Shown here piece after piece: positions 17,040 through 25,052 of a DNA stretch of 64,000 bases (position 1 is the first letter of the stretch; every line of letters starts with the position of its first letter). A program made the translations under genes and the position numbers. The notes under the pieces are model-generated. The model was not told the DNA's origin, did not search any database, and was given only the letters and a program-made list of their open reading frames with translations. Source of the stretch: Elusimicrobium minutum Pei191 (GTDB lineage: Bacteria > Elusimicrobiota > Elusimicrobia > Elusimicrobiales > Elusimicrobiaceae); assembly GCF_000020145.1 (NCBI RefSeq), contig NC_010644.1, positions 620,001 to 684,000 of the forward strand, written 5' to 3'.

Positions 17040-17537
17040 ATGATTAAGAAAAACGGGTTTACATTAGTTGAGCTCTTGGTTGTTGTCGTTATAGTTACGC
17101 TTGCGGTTGTCATAGCGGTGCCTTCTTTTAGGAACGCGCAGGAAAATACCCGCAACCAGCGGGCCCAGGCGGTTTTAATTGAAATAGCTTCCGCCGTGCA
17201 GACTTTCAGAATGTATGACAGCAATAATATAAGCGGGCAGGTAACCAGAGATACTTTGGCTGCCGCTTGTATCGCAGGTTCTGTGGGATGCCTTGCTAAA
17301 CATAATCTTTTAAAAGACATAGCGTGGGATGATGCTACGGGAAAAACTTACCAGGGGTATAGTTTTTTCGTTTGCCCTAAAACAGGTTCAGGCGTCCAAT
17401 GCTGTGATAATAACAATAAATTGGCTTGCATGAAAAGCGGCAAAACATCCGGGCGTTATAAGTCAACAAAAAGCGCTTGGGTTGATAAATTTAGCGTCTA
17501 TGATAATAACTATGATTTAACTGAAGAGGTTAATTAA
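17040..17537 (+). CDS. Prepilin-like protein, operon copy 1
   Basis: 165 residues; class III signal KKNGFTLVELLVVVVIVTLA with cleavage after Gly6 and Glu5 of the mature chain present. A hydrophobic helix to ~30 is followed by a globular domain with several cysteines (AACIAGSVGC, CCDNNNKLAC), probably disulphide-bonded. RBS AAGGAG. It is the first of six consecutive prepilin genes after pilC. Because it sits in the assembly operon it may be the major (pseudo)pilin or a core minor one; the scattered pilins have a slightly different N-terminus (LLVVVLIIGILAAIALPQY). Confidence 0.85.
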   Translation: MIKKNGFTLVELLVVVVIVTLAVVIAVPSFRNAQENTRNQRAQAVLIEIASAVQTFRMYDSNNISGQVTRDTLAAACIAGSVGCLAKHNLLKDIAWDDATGKTYQGYSFFVCPKTGSGVQCCDNNNKLACMKSGKTSGRYKSTKSAWVDKFSVYDNNYDLTEEVN

Positions 17538-17548
17538 GGGGGGAAAAT

Positions 17549-18070
17549 ATGGGTAAAATTACTAATATACTTAATAAAAAAATAACGCCTCTTAACGGTA
17601 GTTCCGGTTTTACGATGATGGAGCTTTTGGTTATTTTTATTCTTGTGGCTGTTTTAGCGCAGATAGCGATAGTAGCTTACAGGCGTTCCGTGGAAGACGC
17701 TAAACTGGACCGCGCTAAAGCTATTTTTGAAGAAGTTATGCTTGGGCACCAAAAGTTTATGATTGATAATCCTTCGGCTAGGCTAAACTCCGGCCCTCTT
17801 AACCTTGTTACAAAGGGCAGTTGTGATCTGGGTAACAGATATACGGGTTTCGGCGGCACAATATTTTCCCCTAACGTGCTTATTAACTGCGGTTATGTTC
17901 AGGCAAGAAATTGGGCCGAGGCTGACTTTATTTTTAATATTTGCGGAGTATCAAGTTTTAATAACTGCGCTACCGGTATAGGCGGAACTATGGTGGGTAA
18001 AGAAAGCGCCGGCAGATATAAAGATAAAGTTTTTCTTTATTATACTTCTCAAGGGGTGGTGGCTAAATGA
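17549..18070 (+). CDS. Prepilin-like protein, operon copy 2 (long leader)
   Basis: 173 residues. The leader before the Gly of the cleavage site is long (about 20 residues, ending NGSSG), unlike the 4-6 residues of its neighbours; long leaders occur in some minor pilins. The mature N-terminus is FTMMELLVIFILVAVLAQIA with Glu5. The body has four cysteines (SCDLG, INCGY, NICG, NNCATG). The last bases overlap the next gene (ATGA), so translation is coupled. RBS GGGGGAA. Confidence 0.8.
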   Translation: MGKITNILNKKITPLNGSSGFTMMELLVIFILVAVLAQIAIVAYRRSVEDAKLDRAKAIFEEVMLGHQKFMIDNPSARLNSGPLNLVTKGSCDLGNRYTGFGGTIFSPNVLINCGYVQARNWAEADFIFNICGVSSFNNCATGIGGTMVGKESAGRYKDKVFLYYTSQGVVAK

Positions 18071-18567
18071 TGAAAACAAATAAAAAAGGGTTTACGTTGG
18101 TTGAACTTTTGGTTGTTATTTTAATTATAGGCATTTTAGCTTCCTTGGCCGTTGTTTCCTACCGCGACAGCTTAAAAGACAGCAGGCTTAATGAAGCAAA
18201 AATAGCCCTTGGCAAAATAGGGCAGGCTAATTATAATTTTATTAAAGATTATCCCGTTATAGCCAGGAACATTCCCATAGGCGGGCATGTAACGAACGCG
18301 GTCACAAATTCAGGGGATGCGCTTTGTGAAGTAAACCTTGGCAATACAAGCGTGCTTACAAGGTGCGGTTATATAAATAAAGACAATTGGGACAGGCTTG
18401 CATATAATATTTATGTTTGCAATCTGGCTACAGGCGCAGGCGGCGGCTGCTGTAATGTGAACAGGCTGGCTACCATGAAACAAAAAGGGGTTACAAATAC
18501 TTATTGCGCCTGGCTTAACGCTTCAACTTTAGAAATTGAAGAAGAAAATAAGGATAAATTACAATGA
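18067..18567 (+). CDS. Prepilin-like protein, operon copy 3
   Basis: 166 residues; tandem ATGs (18067, 18070) overlap the preceding stop. The signal KKGFTLVELLVVILIIGILA is a textbook class III prepilin motif with Glu5. The rest carries many cysteines (ALCEVN, TRCGY, YVCN, CCNVN, YCAW). It shares the ISxCGYxxxxNW-like pattern with copy 2 (NCGYVQARNW versus RCGYINKDNW), so the two are diverged duplicates. The stop overlaps the next start by four bases. Confidence 0.85.
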   Translation: MMKTNKKGFTLVELLVVILIIGILASLAVVSYRDSLKDSRLNEAKIALGKIGQANYNFIKDYPVIARNIPIGGHVTNAVTNSGDALCEVNLGNTSVLTRCGYINKDNWDRLAYNIYVCNLATGAGGGCCNVNRLATMKQKGVTNTYCAWLNASTLEIEEENKDKLQ

Positions 18568-19088
18568 AATTACTAAATAAAAAAGGTTTAACAATTGCAG
18601 AAGCCGTTATATCAATGGTTCTTTTGGCTACCGTTACAATGGGTATTTACGGGGTTATTATGGTTTCTTTACGTTCGGCCAAGAACCCGGATATGCGCGA
18701 AGAAATGATGTACGCGCTTGAAAGAGCATCCGCAAAGATGAAAACTTTAGTTGAGGCGGATTTATGCGCTGCCGACGGGTTTTCCTGCACTCTTAACAGC
18801 ACTACAAATGAATATGACTGCAAATGCGTAAAATATGTCAGTCAGGAAACAGACCCGGCAAAAAAACCTATGAGAAGGGATATTTGCGACAATATAATAT
18901 TGGACGATACTTACAGCCCCTTTTTGACAGGCAGAAAGCACAGCGTTTCATGTTTGCTTCCGGAAATGTGTGATAGTTTTAACTCAAGTTTTTATTATGA
19001 GGTAAGCAATATAGGTTTACCGTCAGACCCGGCTAAGCAGCAATACCAGATATACTTTACCCTTATCTGTAACGGACAAGTATTATGA
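18564..19088 (+). CDS. Minor prepilin, PilV/GspI-like
   Basis: 174 residues. Signal NKKGLTIAEAVISMVLLATV, cleaved after Gly, with Leu rather than Phe at +1 and Glu at +5. 'TIAEAVISMVLLA' is typical of the GspI/PilV class of minor (pseudo)pilins that form the tip complex. The body is Cys-rich (LCAADGFSC, DCKCVK, CDNI, SCLLPEMC). It is coupled by ATGA overlaps on both sides. The class assignment is by motif and gene order. Confidence 0.75.
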   Translation: MKLLNKKGLTIAEAVISMVLLATVTMGIYGVIMVSLRSAKNPDMREEMMYALERASAKMKTLVEADLCAADGFSCTLNSTTNEYDCKCVKYVSQETDPAKKPMRRDICDNIILDDTYSPFLTGRKHSVSCLLPEMCDSFNSSFYYEVSNIGLPSDPAKQQYQIYFTLICNGQVL

Positions 19089-19690
19089 TTAATAAAAATA
19101 AAAAAGGTTTTACTCTTATTGAGATTTTGGTAGCTTTGTTTTTAACCGGTCTTGTAATGGCAGGGCTTGTAGGGTTGTGGGTTGCGACATCTAATTTCGC
19201 TTCGTCAAGTCGTGAGGAGCTTTTGTATAAAAATGCTTTTTCAATAGCTTCTAAAAGAATACAAAAAGATATAAGCGAATCTACTGACGTCGGTTTTAAT
19301 AGTTTTACCTGTAATTCGGAAGCTCACAAACAGGTTTTTATGCAGGTATATAAAAATTTTATACCGGGCGCGAACGCGCGTTGTGTTAAAACGGATATTC
19401 CCGCAAGCATTGTTATTTTTTGTTACAACACAAAAAACCAGACTATATACAGAAGAGAAAATGCAATATCTTGCAGCGGCGGCGCGGTAAGCATGGTTTG
19501 TGACTGCGACGATTTAAGCAGCTATGACGACTTTTTGGTCCGTAACGTAACTTCAATACCCGTGGCTTCGCAGTCAACAACTATAAACGGTGTTAATTTA
19601 AGATTTACAAGCGAGGTAAAAGTTGGTAAAAACAGACGTCCGATAAGTCTTGTTTTCGATAAATCTTTTGCCTATCTTAAATCATGGTAG
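19085..19690 (+). CDS. Minor prepilin, PilW/GspJ-like
   Basis: 201 residues. Signal KKGFTLIEILVALFLTGLVM with Glu5. The 'EILVALFLTGLVMAGL' helix and larger size fit the GspJ/PilW group, which with the GspI- and GspK-like proteins caps the pseudopilus. Downstream are SSSREELLYKNAFSIASKRI (amphipathic) and a Cys-containing C-terminal domain (CSGGAVSMVCDCDD). The start overlaps the preceding gene by four bases (ATGA). Confidence 0.75.
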   Translation: MINKNKKGFTLIEILVALFLTGLVMAGLVGLWVATSNFASSSREELLYKNAFSIASKRIQKDISESTDVGFNSFTCNSEAHKQVFMQVYKNFIPGANARCVKTDIPASIVIFCYNTKNQTIYRRENAISCSGGAVSMVCDCDDLSSYDDFLVRNVTSIPVASQSTTINGVNLRFTSEVKVGKNRRPISLVFDKSFAYLKSW

Positions 19691-19701
19691 GGGGGATAGC
19701 T

Positions 19702-20058
19702 ATGTTTAATAAAAAAGGTTCGGCTTTAATGCAGGTTTTGCTTGTTACGGTAATTATAGCAACGATTGCCACCATGATTTTGCGTATGAGTTTGGCAAGG
19801 ACAACAACTGCCGCGCGCGTAGCCAGGTCAATTACGGCTAAATCAGTTTTAGACGCGTGTAACGCAGAAATACAGGCCAAGCTTGTAAGGGGCGAAAACG
19901 TTTCTGTAGGTTTTGAATGCAACGTAGGCGCGGAAAGGAACTCCGCAGGTGTGGTTACTGTTAACGGTATACGTGTGACCGTAACGCAGGTTACCACTGC
20001 AGACGGAGTTACCAGGTTTGTTTATACAATAAGAGATGAAGACTTAATTAAATTATAA
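19702..20058 (+). CDS. Minor prepilin, PilX/GspK-like, lacking Glu5
   Basis: 118 residues from the ATG at 19702, preceded by AGGGGGGA; an earlier ATG at 19684 overlaps the previous stop and lacks a site. The signal NKKGSALMQVLLVTVIIATI has Gln where other prepilins have Glu5. Loss of Glu5 is characteristic of the GspK/PilX tip subunit, which needs no partner above it. It is short for that class and lacks the large GspK alpha-domain. Last gene of the operon; a terminator follows 18 bases later. Confidence 0.7.
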   Translation: MFNKKGSALMQVLLVTVIIATIATMILRMSLARTTTAARVARSITAKSVLDACNAEIQAKLVRGENVSVGFECNVGAERNSAGVVTVNGIRVTVTQVTTADGVTRFVYTIRDEDLIKL

Positions 20059-20076
20059 TACCTGCGTTTTAATTTT

Positions 20077-20104
20077 AAAACCCCGCTTTACGGCGGGTTT
20101 TTTT
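20077..20104 (+). terminator. Terminator of the pilus operon
   Basis: CCCGC (20082-20086) pairs with GCGGG (20093-20097), with A and T flanks and a T-run after. Confidence 0.85.
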
Positions 20105-20215
20105 ATGAATACCTTGCAGAACATCCCTACCATAAAGAGGGAGTGTTTCATTTATTCTGGTAAAATATGTAAAAAATATGTACCCTATAATAAAAATAAT
20201 AGCGGACGGCTGACT

Positions 20216-21730
20216 ATGTATAAGAAAATGTTTTGCGTTTTCCTTTTTTTTGCGGCGGTATTATTATCATTCGCGCAAAATAATGCCCAAAAGGAAATAA
20301 CTAAGGAGCAAATAGACTCCGCCCTTGCGATCACTTTAGGCGAACAGCAGTATGAAGATATTTCCTCCATGGTAAAACCTGCTTTGCCGGGTTATCAGGC
20401 CGAAACTGCCCCCAAGCCGCGTCCGCAGGTAAGCGCGCCTTCTCCCGCAGCCGGTTATAAACCGGTTACAAGTTCGCAAAGGCCTAAAGTTACCTCAGTC
20501 CAGCCAGCGAAAACGGAGCAAACGCAGGCGGATTTAAATGTGTATGACCAACCGCACTCCGCACAATCTTATAAAGAAGACTCAACATTCTCTTTAATTA
20601 ACTCAAACGGCAATATTACTAAAGATGTTGTTTCAATAAATACAAAGCCTGCGCCTTCAAAGCCGCTTCAAACGGCAAGCGCTACTGCGCTTAAACCTAA
20701 ACCTGCGCAGCCGCCCGCGCAGCCTCGTAAAAAAGATTATTCAAAACCATCTCCTAAGGATTGGTCGGCTTCCGCCTCAACAAATTTTAATATTTTTTTA
20801 AATAAAACAAGTTTCGGAATGTATACGCCAAATATAGCGATGACTTTAGAAGGCGCCCACTCAACACTTAAAATGAATCTTCCTCAAAAAATGCCTCCTA
20901 AGACCAATGTTTATATTTACAAAAACCAGGCGGATTACTTAAAAGGCGAGTTTAAACCTTTCGAGTGGTCCGAAGCTGTATTTTTACCTTCGGAAGCGAC
21001 TATAGTGCTTTATAACACTTTGGGCGACCGGAATGAACTTAAAAGAAAGTTTATGCATGAATTTACGCACATGATCAACGACGCTTATTTTAACCCTACC
21101 GGCAAAGGACCTTTAACTCCTTTATGGTTAGATGAGGGCATGGCTGTTAATATGGAGGATATAAGCTCCAACACGGCCGGTGGAGAATGGGCCAATGATT
21201 TATTGGTTTTGGATATTTATCCTTCGGCGCCCGCTTATGGGCAAAGCGCTTTAAGACCCGCTTCAGACCCAAGGCTTGAAGCGGCCAGAAGTGCTACCGG
21301 CAGAAAGTATTTTGCTCCTTTCGGCGTTTTTATGCTTGAAGATTCTTTAGACGTTTATACAAAAGCTGGCAGAACCCAGGACTGGTATTTGCAGGCTTAC
21401 GCCATGGTACGTTTTTTGTGGAAGCCTTATAATTCAGCCACGCCTGAGAACCAGATCAAATTCCGCCAGTTTCTTTCTTTAATGGCCGAGGGGGAGCTTG
21501 CGCGCGACAATAAAACCAATATGCCTATTAAGGACGCGCAAGGTAAAAACATATATAGAAAATATAATACTCAAGAAGCGCTTTACAAAGCTTACGGTTT
21601 TCGCAATTCCGATGATTTCGAAAAAGCTTTTTGGAATTGGTATAACAGTTTGAAAAAGAGGGGAAAATCATCTTCTTCCTACTCAAGTTCTTTGGGGCAA
21701 AACGGATATAATACACAAATAAAAATTTAA
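20216..21730 (+). CDS. Secreted zinc metallopeptidase-like protein (peptidase MA-like)
   Basis: 504 residues from the ATG at 20216, where the product starts with a Sec signal peptide (MYKKMFCVFLFFAAVLLSFA). A longer upstream reading lacks a signal and runs out of a terminator. Residues ~55-200 are a Pro/Ala/Lys-rich, low-complexity linker. The catalytic domain (~210-480) contains HEFTH (281-285) and LWLDEGMA with Glu307: a gluzincin HExxH plus distal Glu, the pattern of the MA-like family. It probably works in the periplasm or outside. It lies just after the pilus operon but behind a terminator, so a pilus link is only positional. Confidence 0.75.
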   Translation: MYKKMFCVFLFFAAVLLSFAQNNAQKEITKEQIDSALAITLGEQQYEDISSMVKPALPGYQAETAPKPRPQVSAPSPAAGYKPVTSSQRPKVTSVQPAKTEQTQADLNVYDQPHSAQSYKEDSTFSLINSNGNITKDVVSINTKPAPSKPLQTASATALKPKPAQPPAQPRKKDYSKPSPKDWSASASTNFNIFLNKTSFGMYTPNIAMTLEGAHSTLKMNLPQKMPPKTNVYIYKNQADYLKGEFKPFEWSEAVFLPSEATIVLYNTLGDRNELKRKFMHEFTHMINDAYFNPTGKGPLTPLWLDEGMAVNMEDISSNTAGGEWANDLLVLDIYPSAPAYGQSALRPASDPRLEAARSATGRKYFAPFGVFMLEDSLDVYTKAGRTQDWYLQAYAMVRFLWKPYNSATPENQIKFRQFLSLMAEGELARDNKTNMPIKDAQGKNIYRKYNTQEALYKAYGFRNSDDFEKAFWNWYNSLKKRGKSSSSYSSSLGQNGYNTQIKI

Positions 21731-21778
21731 CAAAATAGTTTTCTGCCGTAAACAAATTTGCAGAAATGTTAAAGGATT

Positions 21779-21812
21779 AAAAAATCCCCTGTGTTTATAC
21801 AGGGGATTTTAA
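21779..21812. terminator. Bidirectional terminator
   Basis: AAAATCCCCTGT (21781-21792) pairs perfectly with ACAGGGGATTTT (21799-21810). It serves the peptidase gene on one side and lptB on the other. Confidence 0.9.
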
Positions 21813-21830
21813 TTTTATTGTTAGTAAAAA

Positions 21831-22550
21831 CTACATTTTAAAATCTTCGCCCAGATAAAGCTTGCGCGCGTTGGAGTCATTAAGCAGTGTATCTTGATCG
21901 CCTTCCACAAGTATTTGTCCGTCGTAAATAAGGTAAGCTCTCTCGGTTAGAGGCAAAGTTTCGCGTACGTTATGGTCTGTAATAAGAACGCCTATTCCTT
22001 TATCTTTAAGTTTAAAAATCATTTGCCTTAAATCTGAAACGGTAATCGGGTCGATGCCAACAAACGGTTCGTCAAGTAAAATAATTTTAGGGTCGCTTAT
22101 CATACATCTTGCTATTTCCATACGTCTTTTTTCACCGCCGGATAATGTCCATGCCTTTTGTTTTGTGAGTTTTGTAAGCCCAAATTCCTCAAGCAGGCCG
22201 GCTACGCGTTCTTTTCTTTTATTAACGTCCGGTTCAATTCGTTCAAGCACCGCAAGAAGGTTTTCCTCAACGGTTAAACCTTTAAATATTGTAGGCTCCT
22301 GCGCTAAATAGCCAAGCCCGTGCCTGGCGCGTTCAAACATAGGAAGCTGGGTAACGTCCGTATCGTCTATAAACACTTGCCCGGCGGTAGGTTCTATAAA
22401 ACCCACAAGCATATAAAAACTTGTTGTTTTGCCGGCGCCGTTGGGACCTAAAAGACCAACAATTTCACCTGATTTAACATTTATATCAACGCCTTTAACA
22501 ACGCGTCTTTGTTTATAAACTTTTTCTATGGCTTTAGAACGTAATTGCAT
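21831..22550 (-). CDS. lptB: LPS export ABC transporter ATPase LptB
   Basis: 239 residues, the normal LptB length. Walker A GPNGAGKTT (35-43), signature LSGGEKRRMEIA, Walker B IILLDEPFVGIDP, and the switch His in LITDHNVRETL. 'DEPFVGIDPITV' and 'GLGYLAQEPTIFKGLTVEENL' are specific to LptB. With LptF/LptG (not in this window) it extracts LPS from the inner membrane. It is the last gene of the kdsA-kdsD-lptC-lptA-lptB run, 54 bases after lptA. Confidence 0.95.
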   Translation of the reverse strand: MQLRSKAIEKVYKQRRVVKGVDINVKSGEIVGLLGPNGAGKTTSFYMLVGFIEPTAGQVFIDDTDVTQLPMFERARHGLGYLAQEPTIFKGLTVEENLLAVLERIEPDVNKRKERVAGLLEEFGLTKLTKQKAWTLSGGEKRRMEIARCMISDPKIILLDEPFVGIDPITVSDLRQMIFKLKDKGIGVLITDHNVRETLPLTERAYLIYDGQILVEGDQDTLLNDSNARKLYLGEDFKM

Positions 22551-22604
22551 TTTTTATTCCATGTTTTAAATTTTTTTATTAAATTAACCAATATATTATA
22601 TAAA

Positions 22605-23375
22605 TTAATTTGAAGGGGCAACCCAGCCGCTTACCCGCCCCCGCGCGTGGACTTTTTTTGTAAGTGTGTTTATTTTTATAAAATCACTTTGAAGCGCGCC
22701 CGTTATGTCCTCGTTTGCGGCAAGAATTAAAGGATAGTTCCTTTCAATAGTAATTTCATTTTTAGAGCCTTCATAAGAAACTTTGCCCGCGTATAAAGTA
22801 TATTCCGTATTATCAAACTCAACAGAACCTTCAAAAACGGCGTTTCTGTTAGCTCTGTCTATAAAAGCGCTGTCGGCATATCCTAAAATAAAACTTGCAG
22901 GGGTTGTATATTTGATTTTTACGTCTTCTTTTAAGTTAATGGTGCTTTTTATTCCGTCAATATGAGCGTAGTTTGACAATATGTCTAATTTATATTCTTC
23001 GGGCATTTGGTAAATAATATTAACCGGGTTTTGCACTTTAGAGGCGGAACCTTTTCTGTTTTTTGTGTTAAATAAAATTTTATCGGAAAAAAGTTCTATA
23101 GTTTCACCGGTTTTAAGTCTGTTAAAAAGGTAAGCGTTACCTATGATAGAAACTGTATTATTTTTGCGGTTTGATATAACTTTGTCCGCATTAAGTTTAT
23201 ACATGCCGCTGTCAAAACGCACGTTGCCTGTAAATATTTCCTGCTGTAAATCTCTTTTTATTACCCATGAATCGCTTTTTAACATCCCTCCCAAAAGTTC
23301 GGCGGGTATTTCCTGCGCGTTAAGAGCGCAGGAGAACAAAAGAACGCAAAAAAATATTTTTAAAATTTTATTCAT
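22605..23375 (-). CDS. lptA: Periplasmic LPS bridge protein LptA/OstA-like
   Basis: 256 residues with a signal peptide (1-20, ending LNAQ). Repeated OstA beta-strands are visible: REIFTGNVRF-type segment with MYKLNADKV, later INLKEDVKI, NAVFEGSVEF and YTLYAGKVSY. These form the beta-jellyroll groove that carries lipid A chains between LptC and LptD. It is somewhat longer than E. coli LptA (about 185), suggesting more repeats. Its start overlaps the lptC stop by eight bases. Confidence 0.85.
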   Translation of the reverse strand: MNKILKIFFCVLLFSCALNAQEIPAELLGGMLKSDSWVIKRDLQQEIFTGNVRFDSGMYKLNADKVISNRKNNTVSIIGNAYLFNRLKTGETIELFSDKILFNTKNRKGSASKVQNPVNIIYQMPEEYKLDILSNYAHIDGIKSTINLKEDVKIKYTTPASFILGYADSAFIDRANRNAVFEGSVEFDNTEYTLYAGKVSYEGSKNEITIERNYPLILAANEDITGALQSDFIKINTLTKKVHARGRVSGWVAPSN

Positions 23376-23880
23376 GTTCAGGTAATGTCGTTGTTTGGTT
23401 TTTAATTTCTATCTCGGAAAAATCGCCGTTTGCCCTTAACCCTTGGCCTGTTACCGTAACGCCGTTTCTTTTTATTTCAACTTTTCGTTCAGTCCAAATT
23501 TTACGCTCGTTTATATCATAGTTAAGAAGCGTTGTTCTTAACTCCGCGTTTTGCGATATAGACTTTCCGAAAACATTTCCTTTTAAAACAATTAATCCTT
23601 GTTCCATGGAAATGGTGCCCTCGTCGCCTTTAATAATGCTTAAAGTATCGTCCCCTTCTTTAAACGATAATTGCGGGTTAATAAGAACGGCATTTTCGGA
23701 ATTTTCGTGAAATTTTGCCTGAGTTGTGCTGAGTATCCAGTTTTGTTTAGCCTGTTGTGATTCGTATATCACGGCGTTTTCAACCGTCTGCACGCCGAGT
23801 TCGTCGTCAGTTTCCGACTGGGAATTATTTCCGCAGCCCAAAGCAAAACATAATAAAACCGAAAGAATTAATTTTTTCAT
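23368..23880 (-). CDS. lptC: LptC-like LPS export lipoprotein
   Basis: 170 residues. The N-terminus MKKLILSVLLCFALGCGNNS has a lipobox (ALGC), so the protein should be lipidated, whereas E. coli LptC has a membrane helix. The body matches LptC: WILSTTQAKFHENSENAVLI, then GDEGTISMEQGLIVLKGNV and VTGQGLRANGDFSEIEI. LptC receives LPS from LptB2FG and hands it to LptA. Position between kdsD and lptA is the classical order. Confidence 0.82.
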   Translation of the reverse strand: MKKLILSVLLCFALGCGNNSQSETDDELGVQTVENAVIYESQQAKQNWILSTTQAKFHENSENAVLINPQLSFKEGDDTLSIIKGDEGTISMEQGLIVLKGNVFGKSISQNAELRTTLLNYDINERKIWTERKVEIKRNGVTVTGQGLRANGDFSEIEIKNQTTTLPEHE

Positions 23881-23887
23881 TTAACCT

Positions 23888-24877
23888 TTAATTTTTGTCT
23901 ATTAACGCTATAAAATCTATTAAGTCGCTTTTATCTAATATGCCCACTACTTTACCTTTTTTGTCAATTACGGGAACGTTGTCAATTCTGCGTTCGCTTA
24001 TTATTTTAGCGGCTTCAACAGCGGGTGTATCTTGCAAAACGGCAGTAGGTTTTTTTGTCATTATAGCGGATACTTTTTTATCTAAAATATTGTGGTCAGC
24101 CTGAAGCGCGCGGCGAAGGTCCCCGTCGGTAAAAAAGCCTAAAAGCTTTCCGTTTTTATCAACCACGCTTGTCGCGCCCGCTTTAGTTTTTGTCATAACA
24201 AACAAAGCGTCTTTTACAAGTTTATCGCCCGTTACAACAGGGTTCATATTACCGGTGCTCATTAAGTCGGAAACATTGTTTGTTAAAAGCTTGCCCAATG
24301 ATCCGCCGGGGTGAAAAACCGCAAAATCTTTTTTCTCAAAATGTTTAAGACGCATTAAGCAAATGGCCAAGGCGTCGCCCAAAGCAAGCATTACGGTTGT
24401 TGAGGATGTAGGCGCTAAATTATAAGGGCAGGCTTCTTTAGAAACATGCATTTTTATATGAACGTCCGATAATTTTGCCAATTTGGAATTTTCATTACCG
24501 GTCATGGAAATTACGGGCAGTTTTCTTTTTGAAATTAAAGGAATTAGTTTGCTTATTTCTTCTGTATTGCCTGAAAAGGACAACGCCAAAATAGCGTCTG
24601 ATGTTTGTATCATACCTAAATCGCCGTGCAACGCTTCAACAGGGTGCATAAATAAAGCTGGCGTTCCCGTTGAGGCTAAAGTAGCCGCTATTTTGCGGCC
24701 TATAATTCCGCTTTTTCCTATGCCCAAAACCACAACTCTGCCTGAAATAGAATTTATTATATTAACAGATTTTATAAAATTGCCGTCTATGCTTTTGTGT
24801 GATTTGGCAAGCTCGTTGTTTTCAACCTCTAAAACTTCTTTTGCTGTTTTTTTAATTTCATCAGAATTATTTTTCAT
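23888..24877 (-). CDS. kdsD: Arabinose-5-phosphate isomerase KdsD
   Basis: 329 residues. The N-terminal SIS sugar-isomerase domain (VLGIGKSGIIGRKIAATLAS, HPVEALHGDLGM) is followed by a CBS pair (~207-329; VSDLMSTGNMNPVV, VSAIMTKKPTAVLQ). It converts ribulose 5-phosphate to arabinose 5-phosphate, the first step of Kdo synthesis. HGDLGMI and the 'SxGxTxE'-like SFSGNTEEI are characteristic. One base separates it from the small membrane gene upstream; the stop is seven bases before lptC. Confidence 0.95.
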   Translation of the reverse strand: MKNNSDEIKKTAKEVLEVENNELAKSHKSIDGNFIKSVNIINSISGRVVVLGIGKSGIIGRKIAATLASTGTPALFMHPVEALHGDLGMIQTSDAILALSFSGNTEEISKLIPLISKRKLPVISMTGNENSKLAKLSDVHIKMHVSKEACPYNLAPTSSTTVMLALGDALAICLMRLKHFEKKDFAVFHPGGSLGKLLTNNVSDLMSTGNMNPVVTGDKLVKDALFVMTKTKAGATSVVDKNGKLLGFFTDGDLRRALQADHNILDKKVSAIMTKKPTAVLQDTPAVEAAKIISERRIDNVPVIDKKGKVVGILDKSDLIDFIALIDKN

Positions 24878-24878
24878 A

Positions 24879-25052
24879 TTATTTCCATTGTTTTACTTGC
24901 GAGGGGATTTCTCTTTCATCATAAGGATACGGCATTTTTTTTGCCGCCGTATTTAACAAAAAAACAAATGCGGTTACCGCAATAAAAATTATAAGCAGTA
25001 CCGTAAGATGCCGCTTATAATTAAAAATGTTTTTTACTTTTTCTTCACTCAT
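24879..25052 (-). CDS. 57-residue single-pass membrane protein in the kds-lpt operon
   Basis: A small gene fitted exactly between kdsA and kdsD. Its ATG overlaps the kdsA stop (ATGA) and its TAA is one base before the kdsD ATG. The product begins MSEEKVKNIFNYKRHLTVLL, has one membrane helix at about 16-34 (basic side first, so N-in), and ends in a short polar tail (PYPYDEREIPSQVKQWK). The tight coupling argues that it is really translated. Many genomes place kdsC (Kdo-8-P phosphatase) in this operon; this protein is far too small for that. Function unknown. Confidence 0.7.
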   Translation of the reverse strand: MSEEKVKNIFNYKRHLTVLLIIFIAVTAFVFLLNTAAKKMPYPYDEREIPSQVKQWK

